From Bacillus_BA songklensis (GTDB taxonomy: Bacteria; Bacillota; Bacilli; Bacillales; Bacillaceae_H), in NCBI RefSeq assembly GCF_042649685.1, contig NZ_JBHRZT010000020.1, forward strand, positions 1-64,000: a stretch of DNA of 64,000 bases. The letters are read 5' to 3'. Position numbers and translations under genes: made by a program. Below the pieces are notes generated by a model. That model made no database searches. It saw only the letters and a program-made list of their open reading frames with translations, and had not been told where the DNA came from. Every line of letters starts with the position of its first letter. Position 1 is the stretch's first letter. Positions 52,173-60,980 of the stretch are shown one piece after another.

Positions 52173-53244
52173 TTTTATTTTTGATTCGATAAACGTAGGC
52201 TAAAATTTCCGCCACCGCTTTAAAGAATTCTTCCGGAATCGGGTCCCCTATATCTGTTTGTTCATATAACGCTCTTGCGAGAGGACGGTTTTCTACCATG
52301 ACAATGTCATGATTTTGAGCAACGCTTTTAATTTTTTGGGCTAAATGATCAACCCCCATCGCTATGACGAAAGGTGCATCCATTTTTCCCTCATCATATT
52401 TAAGAGCTATGGCATAATGGGTTGGGTTTGTGATCACGACATCTGCCTTAGGTACTTCTTGCATCATTCGTGACATTGCCATTTCTCGTTGTCTTTGTTT
52501 GATTTTCGATTTGATCTGAGGATCTCCCTCGATGTTCTTATATTCATCTTTAATGTCTTGCTTTGACATACGGATGCTTTTTTCAAAATCATACTTTTGA
52601 TACAAATAATCAAAAAGAGATAAGAAAAGCAAAACAATAGAGGCCGCTATCCCCATTTGAAACACGAGCTTTGCAAGCACAACAAGGCTGTCCATCAGCC
52701 CTTTTTGTGAAAGTAAGAGTACTTCGCTCCGGTTTGTCCATAAAATAGCGAACGTGACCGTTCCCACCAATGTAATTTTCAAAATGGATTTCAACAATTC
52801 CACAAGGGCGCGAATCGAAAAGATTCGTTTAACTCCATGAATGGGATTAATTTTATTTAAATTCGGTTTTAATGTTTCAGTAGAAAATAAAAAACCGATT
52901 TGTATATAATTTGTTGCAATTCCACCTATTAACGCAACCAACATAATAGGTCCAACTGCAACTGCAATCTCCGGCAATAAGTCAAACAAGATGGACATAA
53001 TATTCTCTTCTGTCACATCAAGCAATAGGTAATGTTCATAACTATGTGTGATAAGATGCATAAACTGTTTTAATAAAGATTTCGCTCCAAATGAGAAATA
53101 CAAAAAAATAAGCAAGAGAACAAGCGCTGTACTAACATCCTGGCTTTTGGCTACCTGCCCTTTTTTTCGAGACTCCTGTCTCTTTTTCGGGGTCGCTTTT
53201 TCTGTTTTTTCACCAGCAAAAAATTGTAGATCTAAGCGTAACAT
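52168..53244 (-). CDS. flhB: Flagellar export switch protein FlhB
   Basis: FlhB is the export-gate component that self-cleaves to switch from rod/hook to filament substrates. 358 residues from ATG 53244 (MLRLDLQFFAGEKTEKATPKK): four membrane helices in the first 220 residues and the autocleavage motif NPTH (about 270) in VVITNPTHYAIALKYD. TTG codons at 53250 and 53247 are also possible starts; AGGAGG overlaps the end of fliR upstream. I chose the ATG by comparison with the Bacillus N-terminus. Confidence 0.95.
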   Translation of the reverse strand: MLRLDLQFFAGEKTEKATPKKRQESRKKGQVAKSQDVSTALVLLLIFLYFSFGAKSLLKQFMHLITHSYEHYLLLDVTEENIMSILFDLLPEIAVAVGPIMLVALIGGIATNYIQIGFLFSTETLKPNLNKINPIHGVKRIFSIRALVELLKSILKITLVGTVTFAILWTNRSEVLLLSQKGLMDSLVVLAKLVFQMGIAASIVLLFLSLFDYLYQKYDFEKSIRMSKQDIKDEYKNIEGDPQIKSKIKQRQREMAMSRMMQEVPKADVVITNPTHYAIALKYDEGKMDAPFVIAMGVDHLAQKIKSVAQNHDIVMVENRPLARALYEQTDIGDPIPEEFFKAVAEILAYVYRIKNKS

Positions 53245-53252
53245 CAACAACG

Positions 53253-54032
53253 CTATCCTCCTAAAATGTTCATTAACGCTCTCATGGCATAAAGCATTTG
53301 CTCAAAAATACGTTGAACAACCATAAACATGCTGCCCATTGCTACAATCAGCAACACAAATGAGATGATGATCTTAACAGGAAAACCTACCACAAAAATA
53401 TTTAACTGCGGAACAGTACGTGCAATAATGCCTAATGCAACATCGACTAAAAAAATTGAACCGACGATAGGAAGAGACATTTGGACCGCAATCAAAAACA
53501 TTGTCGTAAAGGTCTTGGTAACGAGCTGAACGAAAGACTCTTCCCCCAGGGCAATTGACAGATCCTCTATTTTAATAACTTGATAGCTATGATAAATTCC
53601 ATCTATTAAAAGATGGTGCCCGTCAATGGAGAGTAGAAACAGCAATGACAATATATTCAAATATTGTCCTAACAGCGGGCTTTGCCCCCCTGTTTGGGGA
53701 TCAATCACACTGGCGATGGCAAATCCCATCTGAAAATCGATAAGCCCTCCTGCTATTTGAATGCCCATCATCACCATATAAGCGATTAACCCAAGTGTTA
53801 AGCCCACGATACATTCTTTTAAAACAAGCAAAATAAACTCATCATTGATTTCAATTTCAGGCACTTTCATCGTGGATAAAAGAATGAACGATAATATAAC
53901 AGACAAACCGACTTTATGGGAAGTTGGGATGTTTCGATATGAGAATACAGGTACCGTTACAAAAAAAGATGCAATACGAACCAAAACAAGCAAAAAAGCC
54001 GGGAAATATGAAAGTAAATCGTTCATTGTCAT
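53253..54032 (-). CDS. fliR: Flagellar export gate protein FliR
   Basis: FliR is a membrane subunit of the export gate core (FliPQR). 259 residues, about six hydrophobic segments, with ASFFVTVPVFSYRNIPTSHKVGLSVILSF at the N-terminus and GGLIDFQMGFAIASVIDPQTGGQSPLLGQYLN in the middle. The start overlaps the fliQ stop; flhB follows with no gap. Confidence 0.96.
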   Translation of the reverse strand: MTMNDLLSYFPAFLLVLVRIASFFVTVPVFSYRNIPTSHKVGLSVILSFILLSTMKVPEIEINDEFILLVLKECIVGLTLGLIAYMVMMGIQIAGGLIDFQMGFAIASVIDPQTGGQSPLLGQYLNILSLLFLLSIDGHHLLIDGIYHSYQVIKIEDLSIALGEESFVQLVTKTFTTMFLIAVQMSLPIVGSIFLVDVALGIIARTVPQLNIFVVGFPVKIIISFVLLIVAMGSMFMVVQRIFEQMLYAMRALMNILGG

Positions 54033-54298
54033 CCTACATAATGATGAAGATTCGCTAGTATATCATGGGTAAATGTTAGTATTCTCGATAACATCCACGG
54101 ACCAAAAAAAACGATGCCTAAAAACACGGCCACAATCTTTGGGACAAAAGCTAACGTCTGTTCTTGAATTTGGGTAGTTGCCTGAAAGATACTGACAATT
54201 AAACCCACGGCGAGTGCCAGTAATAAAAGCGGACCACACACGATTAAAATCGTGTAGATCCCTTTTTCTGCTAATGATATTACAAATTCACTATTCAT
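54029..54298 (-). CDS. fliQ: Flagellar export gate protein FliQ
   Basis: FliQ is an 89-residue two-helix export gate protein with the family block LIVSIFQATTQIQEQTLAFVPKIVAV. I use ATG 54298 (MNSEFVISLAEKG), which gives the usual length; a GTG three codons upstream is immediately after the fliP stop. Confidence 0.96.
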   Translation of the reverse strand: MNSEFVISLAEKGIYTILIVCGPLLLLALAVGLIVSIFQATTQIQEQTLAFVPKIVAVFLGIVFFGPWMLSRILTFTHDILANLHHYVG

Positions 54299-54307
54299 TT
54301 CTCTCAC

Positions 54308-54976
54308 CTATTGAAAGCTTAACAGTAAAGATTTAATGACTAAATTCCATCCGTCTACCAATACGAACAACAATATTTTAAAAGGCAAGGCAATCATCAC
54401 AGGCGGAAGCATCATCATCCCCATGGACATTAACACGCTTGCTACAATCATATCAATCACTAAAAACGGAATAAAAATCATAAATCCAATTTGAAAAGCT
54501 GTTTTCATTTCACTAATTGCGTATGCCGGAACAAGGGCAGTTAACGGAATATCCTTCACCGATTCGGGTTTTGGTGCATTTGTATATTCCAAAAACAGAG
54601 CTAAATCCTTTTGACGTGTATTTTTGCTCATAAACTCCTTCATTGGTACGGCTGCTTTTTCATATGCCTCTTCTAACGTGATCTTTTCTTCGAATAAAGG
54701 CTCCAGCGCTTCTTTATGCACTTGCGAAAATACCGGTGCCATAATAAAAAAAGTTAAGAATAAAGACAAACCTATAATGACCTGGTTAGGCGGCATTTGC
54801 TGTGTCCCTAATGAAGTTCGAACAAAAGACAAGACAATGACAATTCGGGTAAAACATGTTGTTAAGATTAAAATGCTTGGAGCAAGTGAAAGAACCGTTA
54901 AAAGTAAAAGTAACTTAACAGAGGTTGACACATTTGCAGGGTCACTTGCATTGAAAATTTCCATAAACTCATTCAT
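54308..54976 (-). CDS. fliP: Flagellar export gate protein FliP
   Basis: FliP is the pentameric core of the export gate. 222 residues from ATG 54976 (MNEFMEIFNASDP): hydrophobic N-terminus, TCFTRIVIVLSFVRTSLGTQQMPPNQV, and C-terminal FQIGFMIFIPFLVIDMIVASVLMSMGMMMLPP. An in-frame ATG at 55003 would add nine residues inside fliZ. The chosen start overlaps fliZ by eight bases. The ORF does not need the extension. Confidence 0.94.
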   Translation of the reverse strand: MNEFMEIFNASDPANVSTSVKLLLLLTVLSLAPSILILTTCFTRIVIVLSFVRTSLGTQQMPPNQVIIGLSLFLTFFIMAPVFSQVHKEALEPLFEEKITLEEAYEKAAVPMKEFMSKNTRQKDLALFLEYTNAPKPESVKDIPLTALVPAYAISEMKTAFQIGFMIFIPFLVIDMIVASVLMSMGMMMLPPVMIALPFKILLFVLVDGWNLVIKSLLLSFQ

Positions 54977-55631
54977 TGCCTCGGTCGGTCCTTTCAAGTT
55001 CATTCATTAAAGCGTTACGTTCCTTGGAGATTTCCCTCGTTTTCTCTTTCAGTACTTGTACAAAATCCCCCTTGGCTGTTTCAGTTTGATTTTTCCTTTT
55101 ATCGAATAGTCCAGGAAAAATCACTTTAAAATCACCTTGTAATTGATTTGATTCACTCAGCGACCGCAACAGCCGCTCTTTTTCCTGTTCATCCTGCACC
55201 TCTGTCAATAGCTGGACAGATTCCCCTACTCCCAGTACTAAAACCCGTTCCCCAATTTTAATGATTTGGACGGAACGATGGCTGCCCAAAGAAGTTCCTC
55301 CTAAATTTTGAATGACGCGATTCGCTTGAAACAAGCGGTTTCGCTTATTCAATATTTTCAGAAGAGCATACAATAAACCCAATACAAATAGAAAAGCGGA
55401 GAACATTTTAACAAAATCCCATACTGAGACGATGCTCCCAGACTCGCTATTTGCAGTGTTCTCTTCGTCTGGCTCAGTCTTGGTTGTTTCTTTACATTTT
55501 TCAGGATGATCAATACATTCTTTGACAGATAGCGGCGATTGCTCCGCCAACACCCTGGTTTGCGGAGCAATCACTAAAATGAATGACAGGATGAGATATA
55601 CAACCATTCTTTGCAGCAAAGTTTCTGTCAC
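54969..55631 (-). CDS. fliZ: Flagellar biosynthesis protein FliZ (FliO family)
   Basis: This is the FliO-like membrane protein that assists FliP assembly; Bacillus calls it FliZ. 220 residues with an N-terminal signal-like helix (VVYLILSFILVIAP), a short Cys-containing extracellular stretch, a membrane helix (FVKMFSAFLFVLGLLYALLKIL, about 73-94), and a cytosolic FliO domain (NLGGTSLGSHRSVQIIKIGERVLVLGVGESVQLL). The start is GTG at 55631; the preceding AAGAGA is weak, so an internal start cannot be excluded. Confidence 0.9.
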   Translation of the reverse strand: MTETLLQRMVVYLILSFILVIAPQTRVLAEQSPLSVKECIDHPEKCKETTKTEPDEENTANSESGSIVSVWDFVKMFSAFLFVLGLLYALLKILNKRNRLFQANRVIQNLGGTSLGSHRSVQIIKIGERVLVLGVGESVQLLTEVQDEQEKERLLRSLSESNQLQGDFKVIFPGLFDKRKNQTETAKGDFVQVLKEKTREISKERNALMNELERTDRGNE

Positions 55632-55646
55632 TCTCTTCTTATGAAT

Positions 55647-56009
55647 TTAGGCCAACGTTTTTGAAATAGCTTCTAATACTCGGTCTGCCTGGAACGGCTT
55701 TACAATAAAGTCTTTCGCACCTGCTTGGATCGCATCGATAACCATCGCTTGCTGCCCCATGGCTGAACACATAATAACCTTCGCAGCCGGATTCATTTTT
55801 TTTATTTCTTTCAACGCCGTAATTCCATCCATTTCCGGCATCGTGATATCCATTGTTACCAAATCCGGCTGGTGTTCCTTGTATTTTTCAATCGCTTGCA
55901 TGCCGTCCGCTGCTTCAGCAACAACTTCGTAACCGTTTTTCGTTAAAATATCTTTAATCATCATGCGCATAAACGCTGCATCATCCACGATTAAAATACG
56001 TTTTGACAT
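55647..56009 (-). CDS. cheY: Chemotaxis response regulator CheY
   Basis: CheY-P binds the flagellar switch (FliM/FliY) and promotes counterclockwise rotation in Bacillus. 120-residue single receiver domain: acidic pair Asp9-Asp10, phosphoacceptor Asp54 in VTMDITMPEMDG, and Lys104 in DFIVKPF. The gene is separated from cheA/cheB in the operon, the known Bacillus arrangement. Confidence 0.98.
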   Translation of the reverse strand: MSKRILIVDDAAFMRMMIKDILTKNGYEVVAEAADGMQAIEKYKEHQPDLVTMDITMPEMDGITALKEIKKMNPAAKVIMCSAMGQQAMVIDAIQAGAKDFIVKPFQADRVLEAISKTLA

Positions 56010-56033
56010 TCTATTGTCCCCCTCTTATATATG

Positions 56034-57251
56034 TTAACGCAACTTATTAATACGATCTTTTTGGCTGACAATGTCCGTTACTCGAACTCCGAAGTTTTCT
56101 TCAATGACCACTACTTCGCCTTTGGCAATCAGCTTATTGTTTAATAAAATATCAACAGGCTCACCTGCTAATTTATCCAATTCAATAATGGAACCCGATG
56201 AAAGTTCTAAAATTTCTTTTACTGTTCTTTTTGTTCTGCCGAGTTCCACCGTCACCTGAAGAGGAATATCCAATAACATATCTAAATTTCGTATTTCCTG
56301 TTCAGGTAATGAAGTATTGTCAAAACTAGAAAACGCCGCTGGGTGTACATCTACAGGATAAGACGGCCGGTTAATATGCTGTGGTCCCTGAGCCGCCTGA
56401 AGTGTTGGCTGTCTTGGCGGCTCCGCATTGTTATAAACCGGCGGAGCCGTTTGGGACGCCTCTTGTCCCATGCGGTAAGGCATTTGCGGTTCTGACGGCC
56501 TTTCTTGTTTAGGAAACGGATCATAATTCACTGTTGGATCATTGCCAGGCTGCGCATTCACGCTAGGGTTGAGCAAATCATCTACCAGTTGTTTGGCGAA
56601 AGGCAGCGGCAATAACTGCATTAAGTCAGAATCAATCAAATCTCCAATTTTCAAGCGAAAGGATACTTGCACTAAAATATCATCAGGCGGTATTTTTTCT
56701 GTTCCCTCACCTTCAAGGAGATTAAGCAGTTCCAAGCTTGGCGGAGAAATATCAACTTTTTTGTTAAAGACCGTTGACATGGAGGTAGCGGCAGAACCCA
56801 TCATTTGATTCATCGCTTCTTGAACGGCACTAAGTTGAATTTCACCCATCAGTTCGGAAGCATTTCTCCCATCTCCCCCAAGCATTAAATCGGCAATAAC
56901 AGCGGCATCGCTTTGTTTAATGACAAGGAGATTGGCTCCGGAAAAACCCGTTGTATATTTTACTTCAATCGCAACATACGGCTTTGGAAAGGCCGAAGCC
57001 AAATCGTTGCGTAAAACAAGTTCCACCTTTGGAGTTGTAATTTCCACTTTTTGATTCAGTAAGGTAGAAAGAGCCGTTGCGGAACTCCCAAATGAAATAT
57101 TTCCTATTTCCCCAAGGGCATCTTTTTCCATTTCAGAAAAATAATCATCCACCGGGGGCACGTCTGTCTCCCTTGAGGTTAAATCCTCATCAAGTGCACT
57201 TCCTCTTAACAGCGCATCAATTTCATCTTGTGAAAGCATGTTGTCACTCAT
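56034..57251 (-). CDS. fliY: Flagellar switch protein/CheY-P phosphatase FliY
   Basis: FliY forms part of the C-ring and dephosphorylates CheY-P at the motor. 405 residues: N-terminal CheY-binding peptide (MLSQDEIDALLRG), CheC-like phosphatase domain with LGEIGNISFGSSATALS and AVQEAMNQMMGSAATSMS, a long Pro/Gln/Asn-rich linker (about 225-310; longer than I recall for B. subtilis, whose protein is under 380), and a FliN domain (DMLLDIPLQVTVELGRTKRTVKEILELSSGSIIELDKL). The ATG overlaps fliM by eight bases. Confidence 0.96.
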   Translation of the reverse strand: MSDNMLSQDEIDALLRGSALDEDLTSRETDVPPVDDYFSEMEKDALGEIGNISFGSSATALSTLLNQKVEITTPKVELVLRNDLASAFPKPYVAIEVKYTTGFSGANLLVIKQSDAAVIADLMLGGDGRNASELMGEIQLSAVQEAMNQMMGSAATSMSTVFNKKVDISPPSLELLNLLEGEGTEKIPPDDILVQVSFRLKIGDLIDSDLMQLLPLPFAKQLVDDLLNPSVNAQPGNDPTVNYDPFPKQERPSEPQMPYRMGQEASQTAPPVYNNAEPPRQPTLQAAQGPQHINRPSYPVDVHPAAFSSFDNTSLPEQEIRNLDMLLDIPLQVTVELGRTKRTVKEILELSSGSIIELDKLAGEPVDILLNNKLIAKGEVVVIEENFGVRVTDIVSQKDRINKLR

Positions 57252-58245
57252 TATCGCTGTCCCCCCCTTTTACTTCGTCCAAAATTTGAACCGAAAGCTT
57301 TCTCTTTACTTTTCCTGGCTGTGCTTTAAATTTAGGAATATCCCCAATTTTTATTGTTAAAGGCCGATCGACGGCTTGATTCAATCGAATTACATCTCCA
57401 ATATCTAACATCAAAAATTCTTGAACAGAAATGTCAGCTGAACCAAGCTCTGCAATAATAGGTAAATCAGCAACTTGAATTTTCTTTTGTAACATTTCCA
57501 ATTCATACGGCGCCGGTTCTTTTTTCGTTGACTGCATCCAATAATGCATAGAAAGCTTGGGCATGATTGACTCTAGCACAACATGCGGGATACAAATGTT
57601 AATCATACCTGTTGTTTCAGCAATTTGTGTATTTAAGGCAATGACCACGACGGTTTCATTCGGTGAAATCATTTGTAAGAATTGTGGATTGATTTCAAAT
57701 TCAGATAATAAAGGATTAACATCAATGATTCCGGACCAAGCTTCTTGAAAACTATCGAGAGCCCGATCAAATAGATTACTTAACAGTTTTGTTTCGATTT
57801 CCGTTAAACTTTCAATTTTATTGATGCTTTCTCCACGGCCGCCGAGTATACGGTCTAACATTGCATATGCTATATTGGGATTCACTTCCATAATGACACG
57901 CCCATCAAGCGGCGGCATTTCAATCACATTTAATACAGTCATCTTGGGAACAGACCGGATAAACTCTTCATATGGGATTTGATCGGCCGAAGCCACCGTT
58001 ATTTGTACAACCGTACGCAGCCTTGCCGATAAAACGGTTGATAACATGCGCGCAAAGTTTTCATGAATGCGCGTTAAACTTCTAATTTGGTCTTTTGAAA
58101 AACGTAGTGCCCGCTTAAAATCGTAAGTCTTCACTTTTCGCTCTTGTTCTTCACTTTTCAGCTGTTCTGCATTCATTTCCCCTGTTGATAGTGCAGACAA
58201 CAAAGCATCGATTTCACTTTGCGATAATACTTCGCCAGCCAACAT
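57244..58245 (-). CDS. fliM: Flagellar motor switch protein FliM
   Basis: FliM is the C-ring protein that binds CheY-P. N-terminal CheY-binding helix GEVLSQSEIDALLSAL, then DFKRALRFSKDQIRSLTRIHENFARML, the middle CheC-like domain, and the C-terminal FliN-like domain. The start is ATG 58245 or TTG 58242; GAGGAGG is 5 and 8 nt away respectively, and the TTG matches the B. subtilis N-terminus. About 333 residues. Confidence 0.97.
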   Translation of the reverse strand: MLAGEVLSQSEIDALLSALSTGEMNAEQLKSEEQERKVKTYDFKRALRFSKDQIRSLTRIHENFARMLSTVLSARLRTVVQITVASADQIPYEEFIRSVPKMTVLNVIEMPPLDGRVIMEVNPNIAYAMLDRILGGRGESINKIESLTEIETKLLSNLFDRALDSFQEAWSGIIDVNPLLSEFEINPQFLQMISPNETVVVIALNTQIAETTGMINICIPHVVLESIMPKLSMHYWMQSTKKEPAPYELEMLQKKIQVADLPIIAELGSADISVQEFLMLDIGDVIRLNQAVDRPLTIKIGDIPKFKAQPGKVKRKLSVQILDEVKGGDSDNE

Positions 58246-58272
58246 CCTCACCTCCTCAAAGCATCATGATCA

Positions 58273-58701
58273 TTACTGCAGCATTTTGGAGGTTGTATAC
58301 ACTTTTACAACTTGTCCTTCTTGCATGAGTTCATTAATTTTGATTTTCAGTCTTTCTTCCAATTCCATAATTCCTTTTTTACCCTGGAATTGCTCCGCTT
58401 TCATATCGGACAATTCTTTAATAATGATGTCACGAACTTGAAAGTCGCGCATTTCCAATTCTTTTTTCGCATCTTTGCTGTCCGTTTGGATCGTAAAGGA
58501 CATGCGAATGAATTGGTTGCTAAGTAAATTCGTCGTGATTTCCTCTATTTTGACAGTTGACTCCACCACTTCTTTGGCACTTGGCTCTTTCGTCTCATCA
58601 ACACTAGTAAATTTTAATACGACGATGACAGCCACAGCCCCGACAAGGGTTAGAGCCAATAACATAATGAGCATAATATTGACTAGCTTATTTTTAAACA
58701 A
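58273..58701 (-). CDS. fliL: Flagellar basal body protein FliL
   Basis: FliL is a single-pass membrane protein around the stator units. 142 residues with one N-terminal membrane helix (VNIMLIMLLALTLVGAVAVIVVL, about 7-29) and an extracytoplasmic stomatin-like FliL domain ending VVKVYTTSKMLQ. Four bases after flbD. Confidence 0.95.
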   Translation of the reverse strand: MFKNKLVNIMLIMLLALTLVGAVAVIVVLKFTSVDETKEPSAKEVVESTVKIEEITTNLLSNQFIRMSFTIQTDSKDAKKELEMRDFQVRDIIIKELSDMKAEQFQGKKGIMELEERLKIKINELMQEGQVVKVYTTSKMLQ

Positions 58702-58705
58702 AAGA

Positions 58706-58915
58706 CTACCCCTCCACGCTATCTTGCAATCCTAATACATTTATTTTGCGATAATAAGATGTAATAAGATTGTTCACTTCTTCTGTTGACTCGCGAACAA
58801 CGAATTTTTTCCCGTTCGTTAACGTGATCGTCGTGTCGGGAAATGATTCAACTTGCTCAATATAAAGGGCATTTAACATAAACGGTTTTCCATTCAGTCG
58901 CGTCAATGTAACCAT
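58706..58915 (-). CDS. swrD: FlbD/SwrD (YlzI) motor-power protein
   Basis: This is a 69-residue FlbD-family protein, MVTLTRLNGKPFMLNALYIEQVESFPDTTITLTNGKKFVV. The B. subtilis homologue SwrD increases flagellar power during swarming. The ATG at 58915 has no good ribosome-binding site directly upstream; an AGGAGG at 58959-58964 is separated from it by a 10-bp hairpin (58928-58952), and an in-frame TAA blocks earlier starts. Translation may be regulated or poor. Confidence 0.9.
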   Translation of the reverse strand: MVTLTRLNGKPFMLNALYIEQVESFPDTTITLTNGKKFVVRESTEEVNNLITSYYRKINVLGLQDSVEG

Positions 58916-58927
58916 GTTTTATAGGAA

Positions 58928-58952
58928 CTCAGGGAGATTCACTCTCCCTGAG
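58928..58952 (-). promoter_or_regulatory. Hairpin between AGGAGG and the flbD/swrD start
   Basis: CTCAGGGAGA and TCTCCCTGAG pair over 10 bp with a 5-nt loop. It lies 6 nt after the strong AGGAGG (58959-58964) and 12 nt before the ATG. An 8-codon frame, ATG at 58955 to TGA at 58929, runs through it but is only 3 nt from the AGGAGG. Confidence 0.6.
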
Positions 58953-58977
58953 CATTTACCTCCTTTAGCCTATTAAA

Positions 58978-59862
58978 CTATCGTTTCAGGTTTACAAGTT
59001 CCTCTAAAATTTGATCGGACGTTGTAATGATGCGTGTATTGGCCTGAAAACCGCGCTGTGCCACAATCATTTCCGTAAATTCTTCCGAAAGGTCCACGTT
59101 GGACATTTCAAGTGTGCCGGCTACGATACTGCCCGCTCCGTCTGAACCCGGAATATCAAGCTCGGCTAATTCTAATCCATCACTATCCGTATCTGGAGAA
59201 CCGGAGTTAGCGGTATTTTTAAACAGATTTTGTCCAATTTTCTCTAAACCATCATTATTTGAGAATTTAGCTACCCTTATAACACCGGCCGTTTTTAAAT
59301 TGCCATCTTTGTCTACATAATTTACCGTACCGTCTGAACCAATGCTAAAACTCTTAGCATCTGTTGGAACTTTTATTTTACCAACCTTATTAGAAGCTGT
59401 GTTTGAAGAGTTATTATTGATAGTATAAGCTTCTCCCATCAAATAGTACCCATCGGCATTTACTATGTCACCATTTTTATCAAGATAGAAGTTTCCTGCA
59501 CGAGTAAACATCGGATTATTTACGGTGGTGCCACTTCCAGGATCATTTCCAAGCACAAAAAAACCATCCCCCGAAATAGATAAATCCAATGTTCTGCCAG
59601 TCGTTTGCAAGCTCCCCTGCGTATGCACTGTATCAATCGTTCCCATTTGGGCTCCCAAACCAACTTGCTTCGGGTTCACACCGCCTCGTCCATTTCCCGG
59701 TGCACTTGCCCCTGAAATTTGTTGGCTCACCATATCTTTAAAAGTCGTTCTTCCTTTTTTGAATCCATATGTGTTGACATTTGAAATATTATTGCCGATA
59801 ACATCCAGCTTCACCTGGAAGTTTTTCATTCCGCTGATTCCTGAATACATGGATCGTAACAT
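58978..59862 (-). CDS. flgE: Flagellar hook protein FlgE
   Basis: FlgE polymerises into the hook. 294 residues: rod/hook N-terminal motif LRSMYSGISGMKNFQVKLDVIGNNISNVNTYGFKKGRTTF, variable middle domain (about 85-230) rich in Asn/Gly/Ser, and the C-terminal helix FTEMIVAQRGFQANTRIITTSDQILEELVNLKR. Older Bacillus nomenclature called this gene flgG. It is longer than the B. subtilis hook protein I recall (264 residues) because of the middle domain. The preceding GAGGG site is good. Confidence 0.95.
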   Translation of the reverse strand: MLRSMYSGISGMKNFQVKLDVIGNNISNVNTYGFKKGRTTFKDMVSQQISGASAPGNGRGGVNPKQVGLGAQMGTIDTVHTQGSLQTTGRTLDLSISGDGFFVLGNDPGSGTTVNNPMFTRAGNFYLDKNGDIVNADGYYLMGEAYTINNNSSNTASNKVGKIKVPTDAKSFSIGSDGTVNYVDKDGNLKTAGVIRVAKFSNNDGLEKIGQNLFKNTANSGSPDTDSDGLELAELDIPGSDGAGSIVAGTLEMSNVDLSEEFTEMIVAQRGFQANTRIITTSDQILEELVNLKR

Positions 59863-59936
59863 AATCGCTTTCTCCCTTCGTTATGACGGCTGCTTCAGTC
59901 AGTCTGCAGCCTAAGCCTCCTTATATAAGGTCCGGC

Positions 59937-60314
59937 TTATTCAATGACTATTGTCCCATTGATATTTGTAAAAATTTGAGATTTTGTCTCATCTCGATTC
60001 ATGGCTGTTACAATCGTGTTGTTTTTGGCACTTACAATGAGCGCCACATCTTTCATTAAAACGAGCGAGTCATTCACTCCCTTTTTTCTTGCTTCCATTA
60101 CCTTTTCCTCAAGCTCATTCCATTCGTTATCCCCAATTTGTATATCACGTTCATTCATTCTCTCCCTGGCATGCTTGCTGATTTTCAGCTCTGTTTTTTG
60201 CATTTCGGAACAAAACTGGTCTTTGAACGAGTGGTTAGAGATTCCTACATTTTTCTTGATGGAAGGTCTGGGAATCGGAGTTGTGTGAAAGCTATGAGCA
60301 ATTCGTCTATCCAC
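59937..60314 (-). CDS. Small flagellar-operon protein (TIGR02530-like)
   Basis: This 125-residue protein between flgD and flgE resembles the uncharacterised flagellar operon protein family TIGR02530, with KISKHARERMNERDIQIGDNEWNELEEKVMEARKKGVNDSLVLMKD and VTAMNRDE near the end. I do not recall it in the B. subtilis operon, but it is present in other Bacillaceae. No signal peptide, no membrane segment. The best start is GTG 60314 (MDRRIAHSF), 7 nt after AGGTGG; two upstream in-frame GTG/TTG codons lie inside the site. Function unknown; a role with the FlgD hook cap is only guessed from position. Confidence 0.8.
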   Translation of the reverse strand: MDRRIAHSFHTTPIPRPSIKKNVGISNHSFKDQFCSEMQKTELKISKHARERMNERDIQIGDNEWNELEEKVMEARKKGVNDSLVLMKDVALIVSAKNNTIVTAMNRDETKSQIFTNINGTIVIE

Positions 60315-60333
60315 CAACACACCACCTTTAGTG

Positions 60334-60972
60334 TCATTGACTAATTTTCATCACTTGGTCCACCGTAATGTTTGATTGATTATCGTCATTCATCACAAAT
60401 GTCGCTTTCCCGTTTTTAAAGATGACAGAAGATACTGCAGCTTCGTGTTCTGCTCCATTCCCATCTTGCCAAGTAAGCTTTTTATTAATGAGCTGACTTG
60501 CTTGCACCATACAATTTTCAATCGGCATCTCATGGACTTCCGATATATTGGCAGGTGTTAAAGTTGTCCCGTCCGTCAAAGCAAATACAACAGAACCGTT
60601 TTCATATAAAAGTGATTGTACAACACCCGTGCCTGTTTCTATATTGGAATTTCCCTCTTCATCTTCTGCTGTTTTATGCCATTTGATCTCTTTTCCTATC
60701 ATTTGTTGATATGTAACCAGATTCGTTTCATTTTGCCGCTGGACAAGGGCATCAAAAGATTGCGCCATGTTTGTAATCTGTTCAAGGGTAGAGAAAGTCG
60801 CCATTTGGGCAATAAAATCCTTATCCTGCAACGGATTCATAGGATCTTGATGTTGCAGCTGTGTCATTAAAATTTTCAGGAAGTCATCTTTTCCTAAATT
60901 ACTGTCACCAGTTTTTCTCTCTTTCTTTTGATACGATGATAAAAATAAATCAGGGCTTATTTTACTCGTCAT
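60334..60972 (-). CDS. flgD: Flagellar hook cap protein FlgD
   Basis: FlgD caps the growing hook. 212 residues with N-terminal LGKDDFLKILMTQLQHQDPMNPLQDKDFIAQMATFSTLEQI and C-terminal Ig-like strands. Older Bacillus name ylxG. It follows fliK by eight bases. Confidence 0.94.
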   Translation of the reverse strand: MTSKISPDLFLSSYQKKERKTGDSNLGKDDFLKILMTQLQHQDPMNPLQDKDFIAQMATFSTLEQITNMAQSFDALVQRQNETNLVTYQQMIGKEIKWHKTAEDEEGNSNIETGTGVVQSLLYENGSVVFALTDGTTLTPANISEVHEMPIENCMVQASQLINKKLTWQDGNGAEHEAAVSSVIFKNGKATFVMNDDNQSNITVDQVMKISQ

Positions 60973-60980
60973 CTCATCAC

